From assembly GCA_964427415.1 (NCBI GenBank), contig CAYRUH010000005.1, positions 52,978 through 116,977 of the forward strand: a stretch of 64,000 nucleotides of DNA. Reading direction: 5' to 3'. Made by a program: the position numbers and the translations under genes. The notes beneath the pieces were generated by a model that was given only the letters and a program-made list of their open reading frames with translations, did no database searches and was not told the DNA's origin. Positions within the stretch are counted from its first letter, which is position 1. Each line of letters opens with the position of its first letter. This document shows positions 8,048 to 16,036 of the stretch, in pieces. The DNA is from Lentisalinibacter sp964427415. GTDB taxonomy: Bacteria; Pseudomonadota; Gammaproteobacteria; Steroidobacterales; Woeseiaceae.

Positions 8048-8314
8048 AGCGGCCCGCACTGCTGGTACCTGGGCGACAGCACCACCGACGTCGTCGCCGC
8101 CAAAAGGGCAGGCATCACGTCGGTGTTCTTCAACGGCACGGGCTGGGAACACGAGTGGATCAACAGGATCTTCCCGGGCACGGAGGCCCATCCCTATCAG
8201 CCCGACGCGATCGTCGACAGTTTCCGGGAATTCCGCTGGCTGATGGAGGAATGCCTCCACGTCGGTCATCCCTGGGACGCCGCCGACGCCTCCACCTCCC
8301 CGTCCACGAATTGA
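8048..8314 (+). pseudogene. Fragment of a HAD-type phosphatase (C-terminal part)
   Basis: In this frame the translation reads like the last third of a phosphoglycolate-phosphatase-type HAD hydrolase: WYLGDSTTDVVAAKRAGI (HAD motif 4, with paired acidic residues), then SVFFNGTGWEHEW and a helical tail up to a stop at 8312-8314. There is no start codon, no ribosome site and no motif 1 (DxDGT) upstream; the fragment begins immediately after the cytochrome gene. It is therefore read as a remnant left by deletion. The region 8315-8455 after it shows nothing recognisable. Confidence 0.7.
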
Positions 8315-8456
8315 TAACAGGACACCCCTTTCGCCAGGGCCGTGCCGAGGTCATCTTCCGGCATTGGGCACTATCCGAATAATCCATCGCCACAGATAAA
8401 ATCGGGCGGTTGCCTCGCGCATGACGTCGCAAAATTCGCTGATCATCCCCGACCCG

Positions 8457-8491
8457 TTGTGATGTGTATATTTACTATTTATCATGTGTAT
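8457..8491 (+). promoter_or_regulatory. Predicted vapBC promoter with paired operator-like repeats
   Basis: A -35-like TTGTGA (8457-8462), 17-base spacer and -10-like TATCAT (8480-8485) lie in an AT-rich island just upstream of vapB. The octamer ATGTGTAT occurs twice, at 8462-8469 and 8484-8491, 22 bases apart (two helical turns), touching both promoter boxes. That arrangement fits autorepression by the VapBC complex. The boxes are pattern matches only. Confidence 0.5.
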
Positions 8492-8513
8492 GAAAGATTA
8501 GCGAGGTAACGCC

Positions 8514-8708
8514 GTGCGGACGAATATTGTAATCGACGATGAATTGATGGAAGAAGCGCTCAAGGCAAGTGGCGCGCGGACCAAGAAAGAGGCAGTTGAA
8601 CTGGGACTGAAGACACTGGTTCGGCTCAAGAAGCAGGAGAAGATTCGAAAGTTCAGGGGCAAACTGCGCTGGGAGGGCGATCTGGCTGACCAGAGAACGA
8701 CGAGATGA
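8514..8708 (+). CDS. vapB: VapB-type antitoxin
   Basis: A 64-residue antitoxin of the VapB family that should bind the VapC toxin and repress the operon. The N-terminus MRTNIVIDDELMEEALKASG followed by TKKEAVELGLKTLVRLKKQ is the classical ribbon-helix-helix-like VapB DNA-binding form. The Arg/Trp/Gly tail (FRGKLRWEGDL) is the usual toxin-wrapping segment. The start is GTG with GCGAGG upstream. It overlaps vapC by four bases. The surrounding DNA is poorer in GC than the neighbours, a hint of transfer. Confidence 0.92.
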   Translation: MRTNIVIDDELMEEALKASGARTKKEAVELGLKTLVRLKKQEKIRKFRGKLRWEGDLADQRTTR

Positions 8709-9106
8709 TCCTGGTCGATTCCAGCGTCTGGATCGATTACTTCAATGGCGCCGAGAGCGAAGAGACCGACTTGCTCGACGAGTCACTCACAAGCGAAACC
8801 GTTTGCCTGGGCGATATGATCCTGGCGGAAGTCCTGCAGGGCTTTCGGCGCGAGCGGGACTACCGGAACGCTCGTGAACTGCTGACGGCACTACCCGTCT
8901 ACCAGGTGATGACACCGGCGTTGGCGCTGGTCGCAGCGGACAACTATCGGAGTCTTCGGAAACGAGGTGCCACCGTAAGAAAGTCCGTAGATGTCTGGAT
9001 CGCGACATTCTGCATCGAGAATGGTGTGCCGCTGCTCTTCAGCGACCGGGATTTCCTGCCTTTCGTACGCTATCTCAAGCTGGCGACGCCCTTGTCGTAC
9101 ACCTGA
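8705..9106 (+). CDS. vapC: VapC PIN-domain toxin (ribonuclease)
   Basis: A 133-residue PIN-domain ribonuclease, the toxin of the pair. The acidic metal-binding residues are visible: Asp5 in MILVDSSVWIDYF, Glu in DMILAEVLQGF, Asp in RKSVDVWIATF and Asp in LLFSDRDFLPF. Such toxins cleave tRNA or rRNA when the antitoxin is degraded. Length and order (antitoxin first, ATGA overlap) match the family. Nothing suggests the toxin is inactive. Confidence 0.93.
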   Translation: MILVDSSVWIDYFNGAESEETDLLDESLTSETVCLGDMILAEVLQGFRRERDYRNARELLTALPVYQVMTPALALVAADNYRSLRKRGATVRKSVDVWIATFCIENGVPLLFSDRDFLPFVRYLKLATPLSYT

Positions 9107-9167
9107 TCCCCGGATTCCGGTGCGCCAGCGTCTCGGACATCTGAGCAGGATCGATTCACAATCCTCG

Positions 9168-10394
9168 TCACTGCACCGCACGCTGCTGGCGACTCCCCTT
9201 CGCGCCGAGCAGAAACGGCGCTCGCGGACTCGCCTTGCCCGCCACCAGTGCCGCCACGTGCGCGCCGACCGCGGGCCCGTGCTTGAAACCGTGACCCGAG
9301 CCACCGCCGACGACCCAGACGTTATCGAGGCCCGGGTGCCGGTCGATCACCAGGTGGCCGTCCGAACTGTTCTCGTATTGACACACGCGGCTTTCGCTGA
9401 GCGGGGCCTCCGCGAGGGCCGGGAAGCGCCGGGCCAGAAATGCCCGCGCCCTGAGCTCGCCCTCCTCGCTGGCACGCCGGTCGCCGCTGTCGGGATCCAT
9501 GGGCGCGCCGTGTGTGTCGTCGGCCACTTTGAAGCCGCGGCCCTCGAGGTCGGGAAAGCCGTAGAACGGCAGGTCCGCCCATACCGGCAGTGCCCCGGTC
9601 GCGCCGGCCGCGACGGCAAAGTAGAACACTTCCTGCCGGCTGACGAACAGCCGCCCGGCCATCGCCTCCGGACAGACCCGGTCGAGCCACGGTCCGCACG
9701 CGAACACGAACTGCTCCGCAGCGATGGTCTCACCGGTGCGGGTGGTGACGGCGGGCAGTGACCCGCCGTCCGCGTGATCGGCACGCACCGGGTTTACCCG
9801 GCCACCGAAGAAAGCGACGCCATCGGCGGCCAGCTCCGCCGCCATGAACTGCACGGCCCGCCGGGCCATCAGCGCTCCGGCACGGGGTTCGAGGAAACCG
9901 GCTTCGCCGTCGTCCGCACTGATCACCGGATAGCGGCGGCGCAAATCGCCGGTCGATAGGAATTCGTGCGGGATGCCGAAACGAGACAACACGTCGGCGC
10001 TCGCGCGCACCAGCGTGTCGCGCTCCTCATGCAGCCACAGGACACCCATGGGATGGAAGACGGGCAGCCCGCTACGCGCCGAGAGCGCCTGCCAGTCGGT
10101 GAGCGAGCGCCAGGCCCATTCCGAGTAGATCGCCTGGTCGCCATAGCCCGCCCGTATGACCCGGCTCTCGCCGCCCGAGGACGCCCGGCTGTGAGCCGGT
10201 GCAACGGCATCGATGACGGCGACGCGCCGGCCGGACCGGCATAGTTGCCAGGCGCTCCAGATGCCGAAAACACCCGCGCCGACCACCACGACGTCGTACT
10301 TGCGGGACGCACCGCGCGCCCGGTGCGGCCAGAGGGAAGCGGACAGTCCGATCGCACTCAACCCCTTCAGAAGTTCCCTGCGTGTGGCGTTCAT
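9168..10394 (-). CDS. Tat-exported sarcosine-oxidase-like FAD oxidoreductase
   Basis: A 408-residue DAO-family flavoenzyme related to monomeric sarcosine oxidase/N-methyltryptophan oxidase. A Tat signal opens the protein (TRRELLKGL, residues 4-12), then the FAD fold VVVVGAGVFG (glycines 39, 41, 44). The segment RVCQYENSSDGHLVID matches the place where the family joins FAD covalently to a Cys, and VVGGGSGHGFKHGPAVG is the C-terminal motif. The ATG at 10392-10394 is chosen over one at 10418 because it puts the twin Arg near the N-terminus. Export to the periplasm is unusual for this group, which is mostly cytosolic. The substrate is probably an N-methylated or cyclic amino acid, unproven. Confidence 0.85.
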   Translation of the reverse strand: MNATRRELLKGLSAIGLSASLWPHRARGASRKYDVVVVGAGVFGIWSAWQLCRSGRRVAVIDAVAPAHSRASSGGESRVIRAGYGDQAIYSEWAWRSLTDWQALSARSGLPVFHPMGVLWLHEERDTLVRASADVLSRFGIPHEFLSTGDLRRRYPVISADDGEAGFLEPRAGALMARRAVQFMAAELAADGVAFFGGRVNPVRADHADGGSLPAVTTRTGETIAAEQFVFACGPWLDRVCPEAMAGRLFVSRQEVFYFAVAAGATGALPVWADLPFYGFPDLEGRGFKVADDTHGAPMDPDSGDRRASEEGELRARAFLARRFPALAEAPLSESRVCQYENSSDGHLVIDRHPGLDNVWVVGGGSGHGFKHGPAVGAHVAALVAGKASPRAPFLLGAKGSRQQRAVQ

Positions 10395-10446
10395 TTTTCC
10401 ATCCCGATGCCTGGTCATCGCCGCCCGCGCCCGGCATCACCCGCGA

Positions 10447-10965
10447 TCAAGCGCTTGATCTCCCACTTGCAGATGACTCATTCCCAGGCGTATTACAAAC
10501 CGGCCGCCGGCCGGCTCGGAAATCGTAATCCCCGTTGCTGGCCTTGTAGTCGTCGATGGCCTCTTCCATGTCCGCCATCAGCGCCTTTATGATGGCGCCG
10601 CGCCCGCCGATGCCGAGCTGGATATAGGCCTTGCCGCCGATCCAGTCGCTGAGTTCGCGATCCGGCGAATCGAACTCGACCGCTGCCCGGAATACCCACA
10701 CGCCGTCGCCGTGTTTCTCGCATTCGACCGTGCCGGCCAGGAACAGCGCCGACGGCTTGCCGCTGAACGGCACCGCTTCGATGCCCGCCTTCTGCAGCAC
10801 ACTCTCCATGTGCACCTGCACGTCTTCCGGTGTGACCGGGCAGTCCGACTCGGCACCCGCCGCGATGGACAGTTCGCCGGGAGTCTCGCTGCGCATCCAG
10901 GGCTCCGGCTGCGCCACCACGGCAACGGGAAGCAGCATCGCCAGCAGCAGGGTCGGTATTCTCAT
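10447..10965 (-). CDS. Secreted hypothetical protein
   Basis: A 172-residue protein I do not recognise. It has a clear Sec signal (MRIPTLLLAMLLPVAVVA) cleaved near residue 19. The mature part has two Cys (DCPVTPEDV and VECEKHGDG), which could pair in the periplasm, and a core rich in short beta-type segments (VWVFRAAVEFDSP, KAYIQLGIGGRGA). The last 20 or so residues are polar and probably disordered. AAGGAGAG lies just before the ATG. It is 52 bases upstream of the sarcosine-oxidase-like gene on the same strand and may be cotranscribed with it. Confidence 0.7.
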   Translation of the reverse strand: MRIPTLLLAMLLPVAVVAQPEPWMRSETPGELSIAAGAESDCPVTPEDVQVHMESVLQKAGIEAVPFSGKPSALFLAGTVECEKHGDGVWVFRAAVEFDSPDRELSDWIGGKAYIQLGIGGRGAIIKALMADMEEAIDDYKASNGDYDFRAGRRPVCNTPGNESSASGRSSA

Positions 10966-11076
10966 CCATCTCTCCTTGCTTGACGCCGACCCAACCCTAC
11001 CACGGCCCAGTGGTTTTCCGGGGCTTTGCTCGCCGCCGCCGTCCGGATATCCTCGCCGCTGGCTCGAGCGACGGGA

Positions 11077-11667
11077 ATGGACATGGAAACGAACGGCAAG
11101 TTCTGGGCGGGTATGGCGGTCTTCCAGATCGCATTCGGTCTGGCGGTCTTCGGCGCGACACGCGCGTATTATGCGAACGACGCGACAGCGAGCGCCGCCG
11201 CCGGTGTGGTAACGAACCCGGCCGCCGTCCGTCAGCGCCCCGCGCCGCAGCCGGGCGGCATCTCCGCGAACGACATCGCACTGAGTTCGGCGATGACGAT
11301 GCCGACGGATGACCCCGCAGAGATGGGGCGCCAGGCCGACATGCTGTTCCGGGAGCAGCAATACGCACGTGCCGCGGAATTGTACGCACGCCTGATGGAG
11401 CTGAACCCGGACAACGCGGAGGCCCGCAATAATCTGGGCCTCACCCTGCACTACCTCGGGCGCCACGAAGAAGCCCTCCGGCACCTGCGCGAGGGCGCCG
11501 AGGCGAATCCGGACCACCAGCGCATCTGGCTCACGCTGGGGTTCGTCTCGAGCCAGCTCGGCAACGTGGACGAGGCGCGCACCGCGCTGACCAAAGCCAC
11601 GCAGACGGGCGGCAACATGACCATCAAGGAGTCCGCGCAACAGATGCTGGACGCACTGCCACAATAA
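11077..11667 (+). CDS. Membrane-anchored TPR protein
   Basis: A 196-residue protein with one N-terminal membrane segment (FWAGMAVFQIAFGLAVFGATRAYY, about residues 8-31), a Pro/Ala-rich linker, and tetratricopeptide repeats from about residue 88 (ADMLFREQQYARAAELYARLMELNPDNAEARNNLGLTLHYLG and the two repeats after it). TPR domains bind other proteins, so an assembly or scaffolding role at the inner membrane is likely, with the domain probably facing the periplasm. Start choice is uncertain: ATG 11077 or 11083. A strong hairpin follows the stop. Confidence 0.8.
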   Translation: MDMETNGKFWAGMAVFQIAFGLAVFGATRAYYANDATASAAAGVVTNPAAVRQRPAPQPGGISANDIALSSAMTMPTDDPAEMGRQADMLFREQQYARAAELYARLMELNPDNAEARNNLGLTLHYLGRHEEALRHLREGAEANPDHQRIWLTLGFVSSQLGNVDEARTALTKATQTGGNMTIKESAQQMLDALPQ

Positions 11668-11677
11668 AAACGTACAA

Positions 11678-11722
11678 GGGCCTTCAGGCCCGATTGTTCA
11701 AACGGATCGGGCCTGAAGGCCC
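11678..11722. repeat. REP-like inverted repeat, probable bidirectional terminator
   Basis: Perfect 17-base arms, GGGCCTTCAGGCCCGAT at 11678-11694 and its reverse complement at 11706-11722, around an 11-base loop. It lies between the convergent TPR and P450 genes, where a two-way terminator is expected. The right arm plus the CTCCTACCTG that follows closely resembles the 29-base repeats at 52437-52494, so it belongs to a dispersed repeat family. Confidence 0.75.
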
Positions 11723-11735
11723 TCCTACCTGTGCG

Positions 11736-12989
11736 TTACGTCCAGCAGACGTTCAGCGCTTTCAGGCCGCGGAAGACGAGGCCGGTGCGGTATTCCGGGT
11801 CCTCCTCGGCCAGGTGCAGTTCCGGGAGGTCTTCCAGCAGCGCGGTGAACAGGGCGCGGAGTTCCAGCCGGGCCAGCGGCGCGCCCACGCAGAAATGGGC
11901 GCCGGCACCGAAGGCGAAGTGGCGATTGGGGCTGCGGGCGATGTCGAAACGGTCCGGTTCGGCGAACGCCTCCGGATCCCGGTTCGCCGAGCCGTACAGC
12001 AGGCCCAGCGTGTCCCCGCGGCGCAAGCGCCGCCCCGCATATTCCATCTCCTCCAGAACGTAGCGGTGGAACAGGTGCAGCGGCGCATCGTAGCGGAGCA
12101 TCTCGTCCACGGCGGTATCCACCAGCGCCGGCTCGGCACGCAGTTTCGCGTACGCCTCCGGGTGGCGCAGCAGCGCCAGCAGGCCGTTGCCCGCCGCGTT
12201 GACGGTGGCCTCGTGGCCAGCGTTCAGCAGCAGCATGCAGCTGGCCACGAGTTCGTCCCGGTCCAGCAGACCCTCGTCGCGGGCCAGCGCCGCGAGCTCG
12301 CCAATGACGCCGTCGTCCGGCTGCGCCAGCCGCTCTTCCACCAGTTCGGCGATGCGCGCGGCGAATTCCGCGGCGGCGGCTTCCGCGGCGCATTCGTCCG
12401 CTGCACTGGCGTCCTTCTCATAGAGCCGCACGATCGCCGCGGACCAGGGCCGCAGACACTCCGTCTCGTCCTCGGGCCAGCCCAGCAGGCCGGCGATGAG
12501 GTGCACCGGCAGCGGCGTCGCCAGCTCCGAGACGAATTCCATGCGGCCGCGGGGTGCCAGCGCCGCCACCCGCTCCCGGGCCAGGGTCTCGATGCGCGCC
12601 TTCAGGCGTCGGATCCGGTTCGGATTCATCACCCGCATCAGCACCCGGCGCAGACGCGCGTGCTCCTCGCCTTCGGTCTCCAGCACGTTCACGCGCACGT
12701 AGCGGGCGTAGTTGGGCAAGTGCTGCCAGGGCTCGTCGTCGGCCGCCCGCTCGGCCGGCGACATGCGGTGGCGCATCGTGCGGCCCAGCCGGGGATCCTG
12801 CAACAGACGCTCCACGTCGGCGTAGCGCGTGAAGAAGGTCATGCCGAACTCCGCCGAGTGGAACACCGGGGACTCGCGGCGCAGACGGGCGTAGACCGGA
12901 TAGGGATCCCGCGCGAAGCCTTGTTCATACGGCCGGAATGCGGTGCTCGCCGCAGCATCCGTCGCGCCAGTCGTACCCGTTCGGCGCAT
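11736..12989 (-). CDS. Cytochrome P450
   Basis: A 417-residue soluble bacterial P450 monooxygenase. The heme loop FGAGAHFCVGAPLAR (Cys thiolate ligand), the ExxR pair in DEMLRYDAP and the I-helix segment LLNAGHEATVN are all present. The I-helix reads AGHEAT, the common bacterial alternative to AGxDT. No ferredoxin or reductase gene is adjacent. It starts nine bases after the PfkB-family kinase stop and is probably cotranscribed with it. The substrate cannot be told from sequence. Confidence 0.93.
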   Translation of the reverse strand: MRRTGTTGATDAAASTAFRPYEQGFARDPYPVYARLRRESPVFHSAEFGMTFFTRYADVERLLQDPRLGRTMRHRMSPAERAADDEPWQHLPNYARYVRVNVLETEGEEHARLRRVLMRVMNPNRIRRLKARIETLARERVAALAPRGRMEFVSELATPLPVHLIAGLLGWPEDETECLRPWSAAIVRLYEKDASAADECAAEAAAAEFAARIAELVEERLAQPDDGVIGELAALARDEGLLDRDELVASCMLLLNAGHEATVNAAGNGLLALLRHPEAYAKLRAEPALVDTAVDEMLRYDAPLHLFHRYVLEEMEYAGRRLRRGDTLGLLYGSANRDPEAFAEPDRFDIARSPNRHFAFGAGAHFCVGAPLARLELRALFTALLEDLPELHLAEEDPEYRTGLVFRGLKALNVCWT

Positions 12990-12998
12990 GCGGTTTGC

Positions 12999-13982
12999 TC
13001 AGCTCTCCGGGTAGCCTTCCAGGATGTCGCCCTGGTAGCGGGCGCCCACCTGCTGGATCACCCGCGCACCGCACCAGGAGGCGATACGGGAACACCGCTC
13101 GAGGGGCTCGCCCTTGACCAGCGCGGCGAGGAAGGCGGCGGTGTAGGTGTCGCCGGCGCCCGTGGTATCCACGATCTTGTCCACCGGGAAGGCGGTCTGC
13201 TCTATGAACTTGTCGCCGTTGATCACCACCGAGCCCTTCTCCGAGCGGGTGACCACGAACAGCCCCTCGAGCATGGACGCTTCGGACATCACGCCCTCGA
13301 TCGAATCCGTGGCGAACAGCTGGTAGATCTCCTCCTCGTCTGCGAAGACGAGATCGATCTGCTCCTCGACGAGTTCGCGGAAAATCTCCCGGTGACGCTC
13401 CACGCAAAGTGCATCGGAAAGGGACAGGGCGACCTTGCCGCCACGCTTGCGCACCGTTTCGATGGCCAGCCGCGCCACGTCCGGCCCCTGGGGCAGGTCG
13501 AAGATATAGCCCTCCAGCAATACGATGCCCGGCTCGCCGATGGTCTCCTCGCTCACGTCGACGAGACCGAGCTCGGTGCAGGCGCCGAGATAGGTCTGCA
13601 TCGTGCGCTGGCCATCCGGCGTGATCAGCACATAGCAGCGGGCCGTGGACTTCTCCGCGGGCGCCGGCGGTACACGCATGTCGATGCCCAGCGAATTCAT
13701 GTCGTGCTGGAACACCCGGCCGAACTGATCGTCGGCCACACGGCCGACGTAGGCGGCCTTGCCGCCGAGCCCGGCGAACACGGCCATGGTGTTGGCGACG
13801 GAGCCGCCGGACTTCTCCGTGGCGGGTCCCATCATGCCGTACACCTCGTCGGCACGGCTCTCGTCGATCAGCGTCATGCTGCCCGGCGCGGCGTCCACGC
13901 GCTCGAGGAAGTCGTAGTCGACGTGGCTCAGGATATCGACGATGGCATTGCTGATGCCGAGCAACTGTACGGCAGAATTCAT
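12999..13982 (-). CDS. PfkB-family sugar/nucleoside kinase (adenosine-kinase-like)
   Basis: A 327-residue ribokinase-fold kinase. GGSVANTMAVFAGLGGKAAYVG is the substrate/sugar-binding signature, and DTTGAGDTYTAAFLA is PfkB signature 2 with the catalytic Asp. The N-terminus (LLGISNAIVDILSHVDYDFL) and the long YLGACTELG stretch match bacterial adenosine-kinase-like proteins. It would phosphorylate a nucleoside or sugar with ATP. AAGGAGACC lies six bases before the ATG. Given deoD, guanine deaminase and two phosphoribosyltransferases nearby, purine nucleoside salvage is a reasonable guess. Confidence 0.88.
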   Translation of the reverse strand: MNSAVQLLGISNAIVDILSHVDYDFLERVDAAPGSMTLIDESRADEVYGMMGPATEKSGGSVANTMAVFAGLGGKAAYVGRVADDQFGRVFQHDMNSLGIDMRVPPAPAEKSTARCYVLITPDGQRTMQTYLGACTELGLVDVSEETIGEPGIVLLEGYIFDLPQGPDVARLAIETVRKRGGKVALSLSDALCVERHREIFRELVEEQIDLVFADEEEIYQLFATDSIEGVMSEASMLEGLFVVTRSEKGSVVINGDKFIEQTAFPVDKIVDTTGAGDTYTAAFLAALVKGEPLERCSRIASWCGARVIQQVGARYQGDILEGYPES

Positions 13983-14033
13983 CTGGTCTCCTTGCTGGAT
14001 ATGCGGATCTCCGCGCTCGTAGTGTAGCCGGGG

Positions 14034-14073
14034 CAGCCCGGGATAGCGCGGGATGGCCCGGGATGGCCCGGGA
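14034..14073. repeat. Four tandem copies of an imperfect 10-base unit
   Basis: CAGCCCGGGA, TAGCGCGGGA, TGGCCCGGGA, TGGCCCGGGA in a row, in the intergenic region between the kinase and the purine operon. The unit contains the palindrome CCCGGG. It may be slippage-prone DNA or a protein-binding array; nothing else is seen in 13983-14225. Confidence 0.6.
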
Positions 14074-14225
14074 CAGCGATAGTAGCCACTCGGCATCGCC
14101 ATATAAAGCGAGCCCTGCCGCACCACGCTTGCGACGGCCATCGCGCGAGCCGGATAATGGGCCTCTGACCGAGGTGCACGGACATGGACGAATCAGGAAA
14201 TCCTGTCCGTCAGGGAGAGAGAATT

Positions 14226-14552
14226 ATGGGCCGATTGACGACTCACGTGCTGGATACCGCCCGCGGCCGCCCGGCTGCCGGTGTCGGCGTGGAGCTGTAC
14301 CGCCTGGACGGCGCACGGGAGCGCATACTCGCCACCGCGACCAACCGGGACGGCCGCACCGACCATCCGCTGCTCGACGAGGAGGCATTCGCCGCGGGCC
14401 GGTGGGAGATCCTCTTCCACGTGCGCGACTGCTTCCCGGAGGAGGGCTTCCTGGACGTGGTGCCGGTGCGATTCCGCATCGACGCCGACCAGCATTATCA
14501 CGTTCCCCTCCTGGTCAGCCCCTGGAGCTATTCCACCTACCGGGGCAGCTGA
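14226..14552 (+). CDS. 5-hydroxyisourate hydrolase
   Basis: Transthyretin-like enzyme hydrolysing 5-hydroxyisourate, the product of urate oxidation, to OHCU. At 108 residues it is the normal size. The family marks are the N-terminal LTTHVLDTARGRPAAGV (catalytic His), the Arg in the ATNRDGRTD segment, HYHVPLLVSPWSYSTYRGS with the second His and the invariant YRGS C-terminus. The ATG at 14226 has GGGAGAGA upstream and gives the family N-terminus; an in-frame start at 14184 is less likely. First gene of the purine-degradation operon; its stop overlaps the xdhA ATG. Confidence 0.95.
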   Translation: MGRLTTHVLDTARGRPAAGVGVELYRLDGARERILATATNRDGRTDHPLLDEEAFAAGRWEILFHVRDCFPEEGFLDVVPVRFRIDADQHYHVPLLVSPWSYSTYRGS

Positions 14553-16036
14553 TGGCTGCGCCGGAGCCAACGCATGATGCCGTGCGCTTCCTGCTGGACG
14601 GGGAGACGGTGGAGCTGCGGGACGTCAACCCGACACGCACGGTGCTGCAGTGGCTGCGCGAGGACGCCGGGCGCACCGGCACGAAGGAAGGCTGCGCCGA
14701 GGGTGACTGCGGCGCCTGCACGGTGGTGCTGGCAGACGTCGATGAGGACGGCGAGCGCCTGCGCTACCGCGCCGTCAATGCCTGCATCCAGTTCCTGCCG
14801 ACGCTGGACGGGCGGGAGCTCATTACCGTGGAGAGCCTGGGCAGTCCGCAGACCGGCCTGCATCCGGTGCAGAAGGCCATGTACGAGTATCACGGCTCCC
14901 AGTGCGGTTTCTGCACGCCGGGTTTCGTGATGTCGATGTTCGCGCTGTACCGCAACCGCCGGGACCCCTCCAGGCGGGAGATCGACGACGCACTGGCCGG
15001 CAACCTGTGCCGTTGCACGGGCTACCGCCCCATCGTGGAGGCGGCGCGGCGCATGTACGACTACGAGGCGCCGCCCGCCGCGGAAGACCGGACACGGGAA
15101 AAGCTCGAATCGCTGGCCGGCGACGGCATGCTCGCGCTCGAGCACGACGGGCGCCGCTATTTCGCACCGACCACCACGGCCGGCCTCGCGACCCTCCTCT
15201 CGGAATACCCGGAAGCGTGCCTGCTGGCCGGCGGCACGGATGTCGGACTGTGGGTGACCAAGCAGCACCGGGAACTGGACACGGTGATTTACGTCGGCCG
15301 CGTGCGGGCACTGTCTGAAGTCTCGACGGACCGCGAGTGGCTCACCATCGGCGCAGCCGTCACGCTGACCGATGCCATGCTGCCCATCGTCGCCGAGTAC
15401 CCGGAGCTGGAAGAGCTCTTTCTGCGCTTCGCCTCGCCGCCCATCCGCAACACCGGCACGCTGGCGGGCAACGTCGCCAACGGCTCGCCCATCGGCGACT
15501 CGATGCCGGCACTGATCGCGCTGGGCGCCGGCGTGATGCTCGCGAGCCGCGACGGCCGCCGGGAGCTCGCGCTGGAGGACTTCTACCACGATTACCGCAA
15601 GACCGACCTTGCGCCGGGCGAGTTCGTGGCGGCCGTACGCATCCCCCGCCGCCGCCCGGGGCGGCTCGTGGCTGCCTACAAGGTCTCCAAGCGGTTCGAT
15701 CAGGACATCTCGGCCGTCTGCGCGGCCTTCGGTCTGGACATCGAAGACGGTCGCGTGAGCCACGCCCGCATCGCCTGCGGCGGCATGGCCGCCATACCGA
15801 AGCGCGCTGTCGCCGCCGAGCAGGCACTCCTCGGCGAGGCCTGGGACGAGGCCGCGGTCGCGCGCGCCATGGCCGCGATGGAGGGCGACTTCACGCCGAT
15901 CACCGACATGCGCGCGGGCGATGGCTACCGGTGCGAGGTGGCGAAGAACCTGCTGCGGCGCTTCCACATCGAGAGCACCGGTTCCGGCATCGCGACGAGG
16001 CTTTATTCCCATGGACAATATACCCATGGACGGTGA
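14552..16036 (+). CDS. xdhA: Xanthine dehydrogenase small subunit (FeS and FAD)
   Basis: A 494-residue electron-transfer subunit that passes electrons from the molybdenum subunit to NAD. It carries two [2Fe-2S] clusters: the plant-type set in KEGCAEGDCGACTVV plus a downstream Cys, and the second set in QCGFCTPGF and NLCRCTGYRPI. The FAD domain starts near residue 205 with CLLAGGTDVGLWVTK and continues with RNTGTLAGNVANGSPIGD. The ATG shares one base with the preceding stop. It forms an (AB)2 enzyme with XdhB, converting hypoxanthine to xanthine and xanthine to urate. Confidence 0.95.
   Translation: MAAPEPTHDAVRFLLDGETVELRDVNPTRTVLQWLREDAGRTGTKEGCAEGDCGACTVVLADVDEDGERLRYRAVNACIQFLPTLDGRELITVESLGSPQTGLHPVQKAMYEYHGSQCGFCTPGFVMSMFALYRNRRDPSRREIDDALAGNLCRCTGYRPIVEAARRMYDYEAPPAAEDRTREKLESLAGDGMLALEHDGRRYFAPTTTAGLATLLSEYPEACLLAGGTDVGLWVTKQHRELDTVIYVGRVRALSEVSTDREWLTIGAAVTLTDAMLPIVAEYPELEELFLRFASPPIRNTGTLAGNVANGSPIGDSMPALIALGAGVMLASRDGRRELALEDFYHDYRKTDLAPGEFVAAVRIPRRRPGRLVAAYKVSKRFDQDISAVCAAFGLDIEDGRVSHARIACGGMAAIPKRAVAAEQALLGEAWDEAAVARAMAAMEGDFTPITDMRAGDGYRCEVAKNLLRRFHIESTGSGIATRLYSHGQYTHGR

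Noticed and set aside
11694..14027. Very long plus-strand open frame (777 codons) opposite the P450 and kinase genes
   Set aside because: It is antisense to two genes with full family motifs; GC-rich third positions keep the opposite frame open. Its translation is rich in His, Arg and Gly with no recognisable motif.
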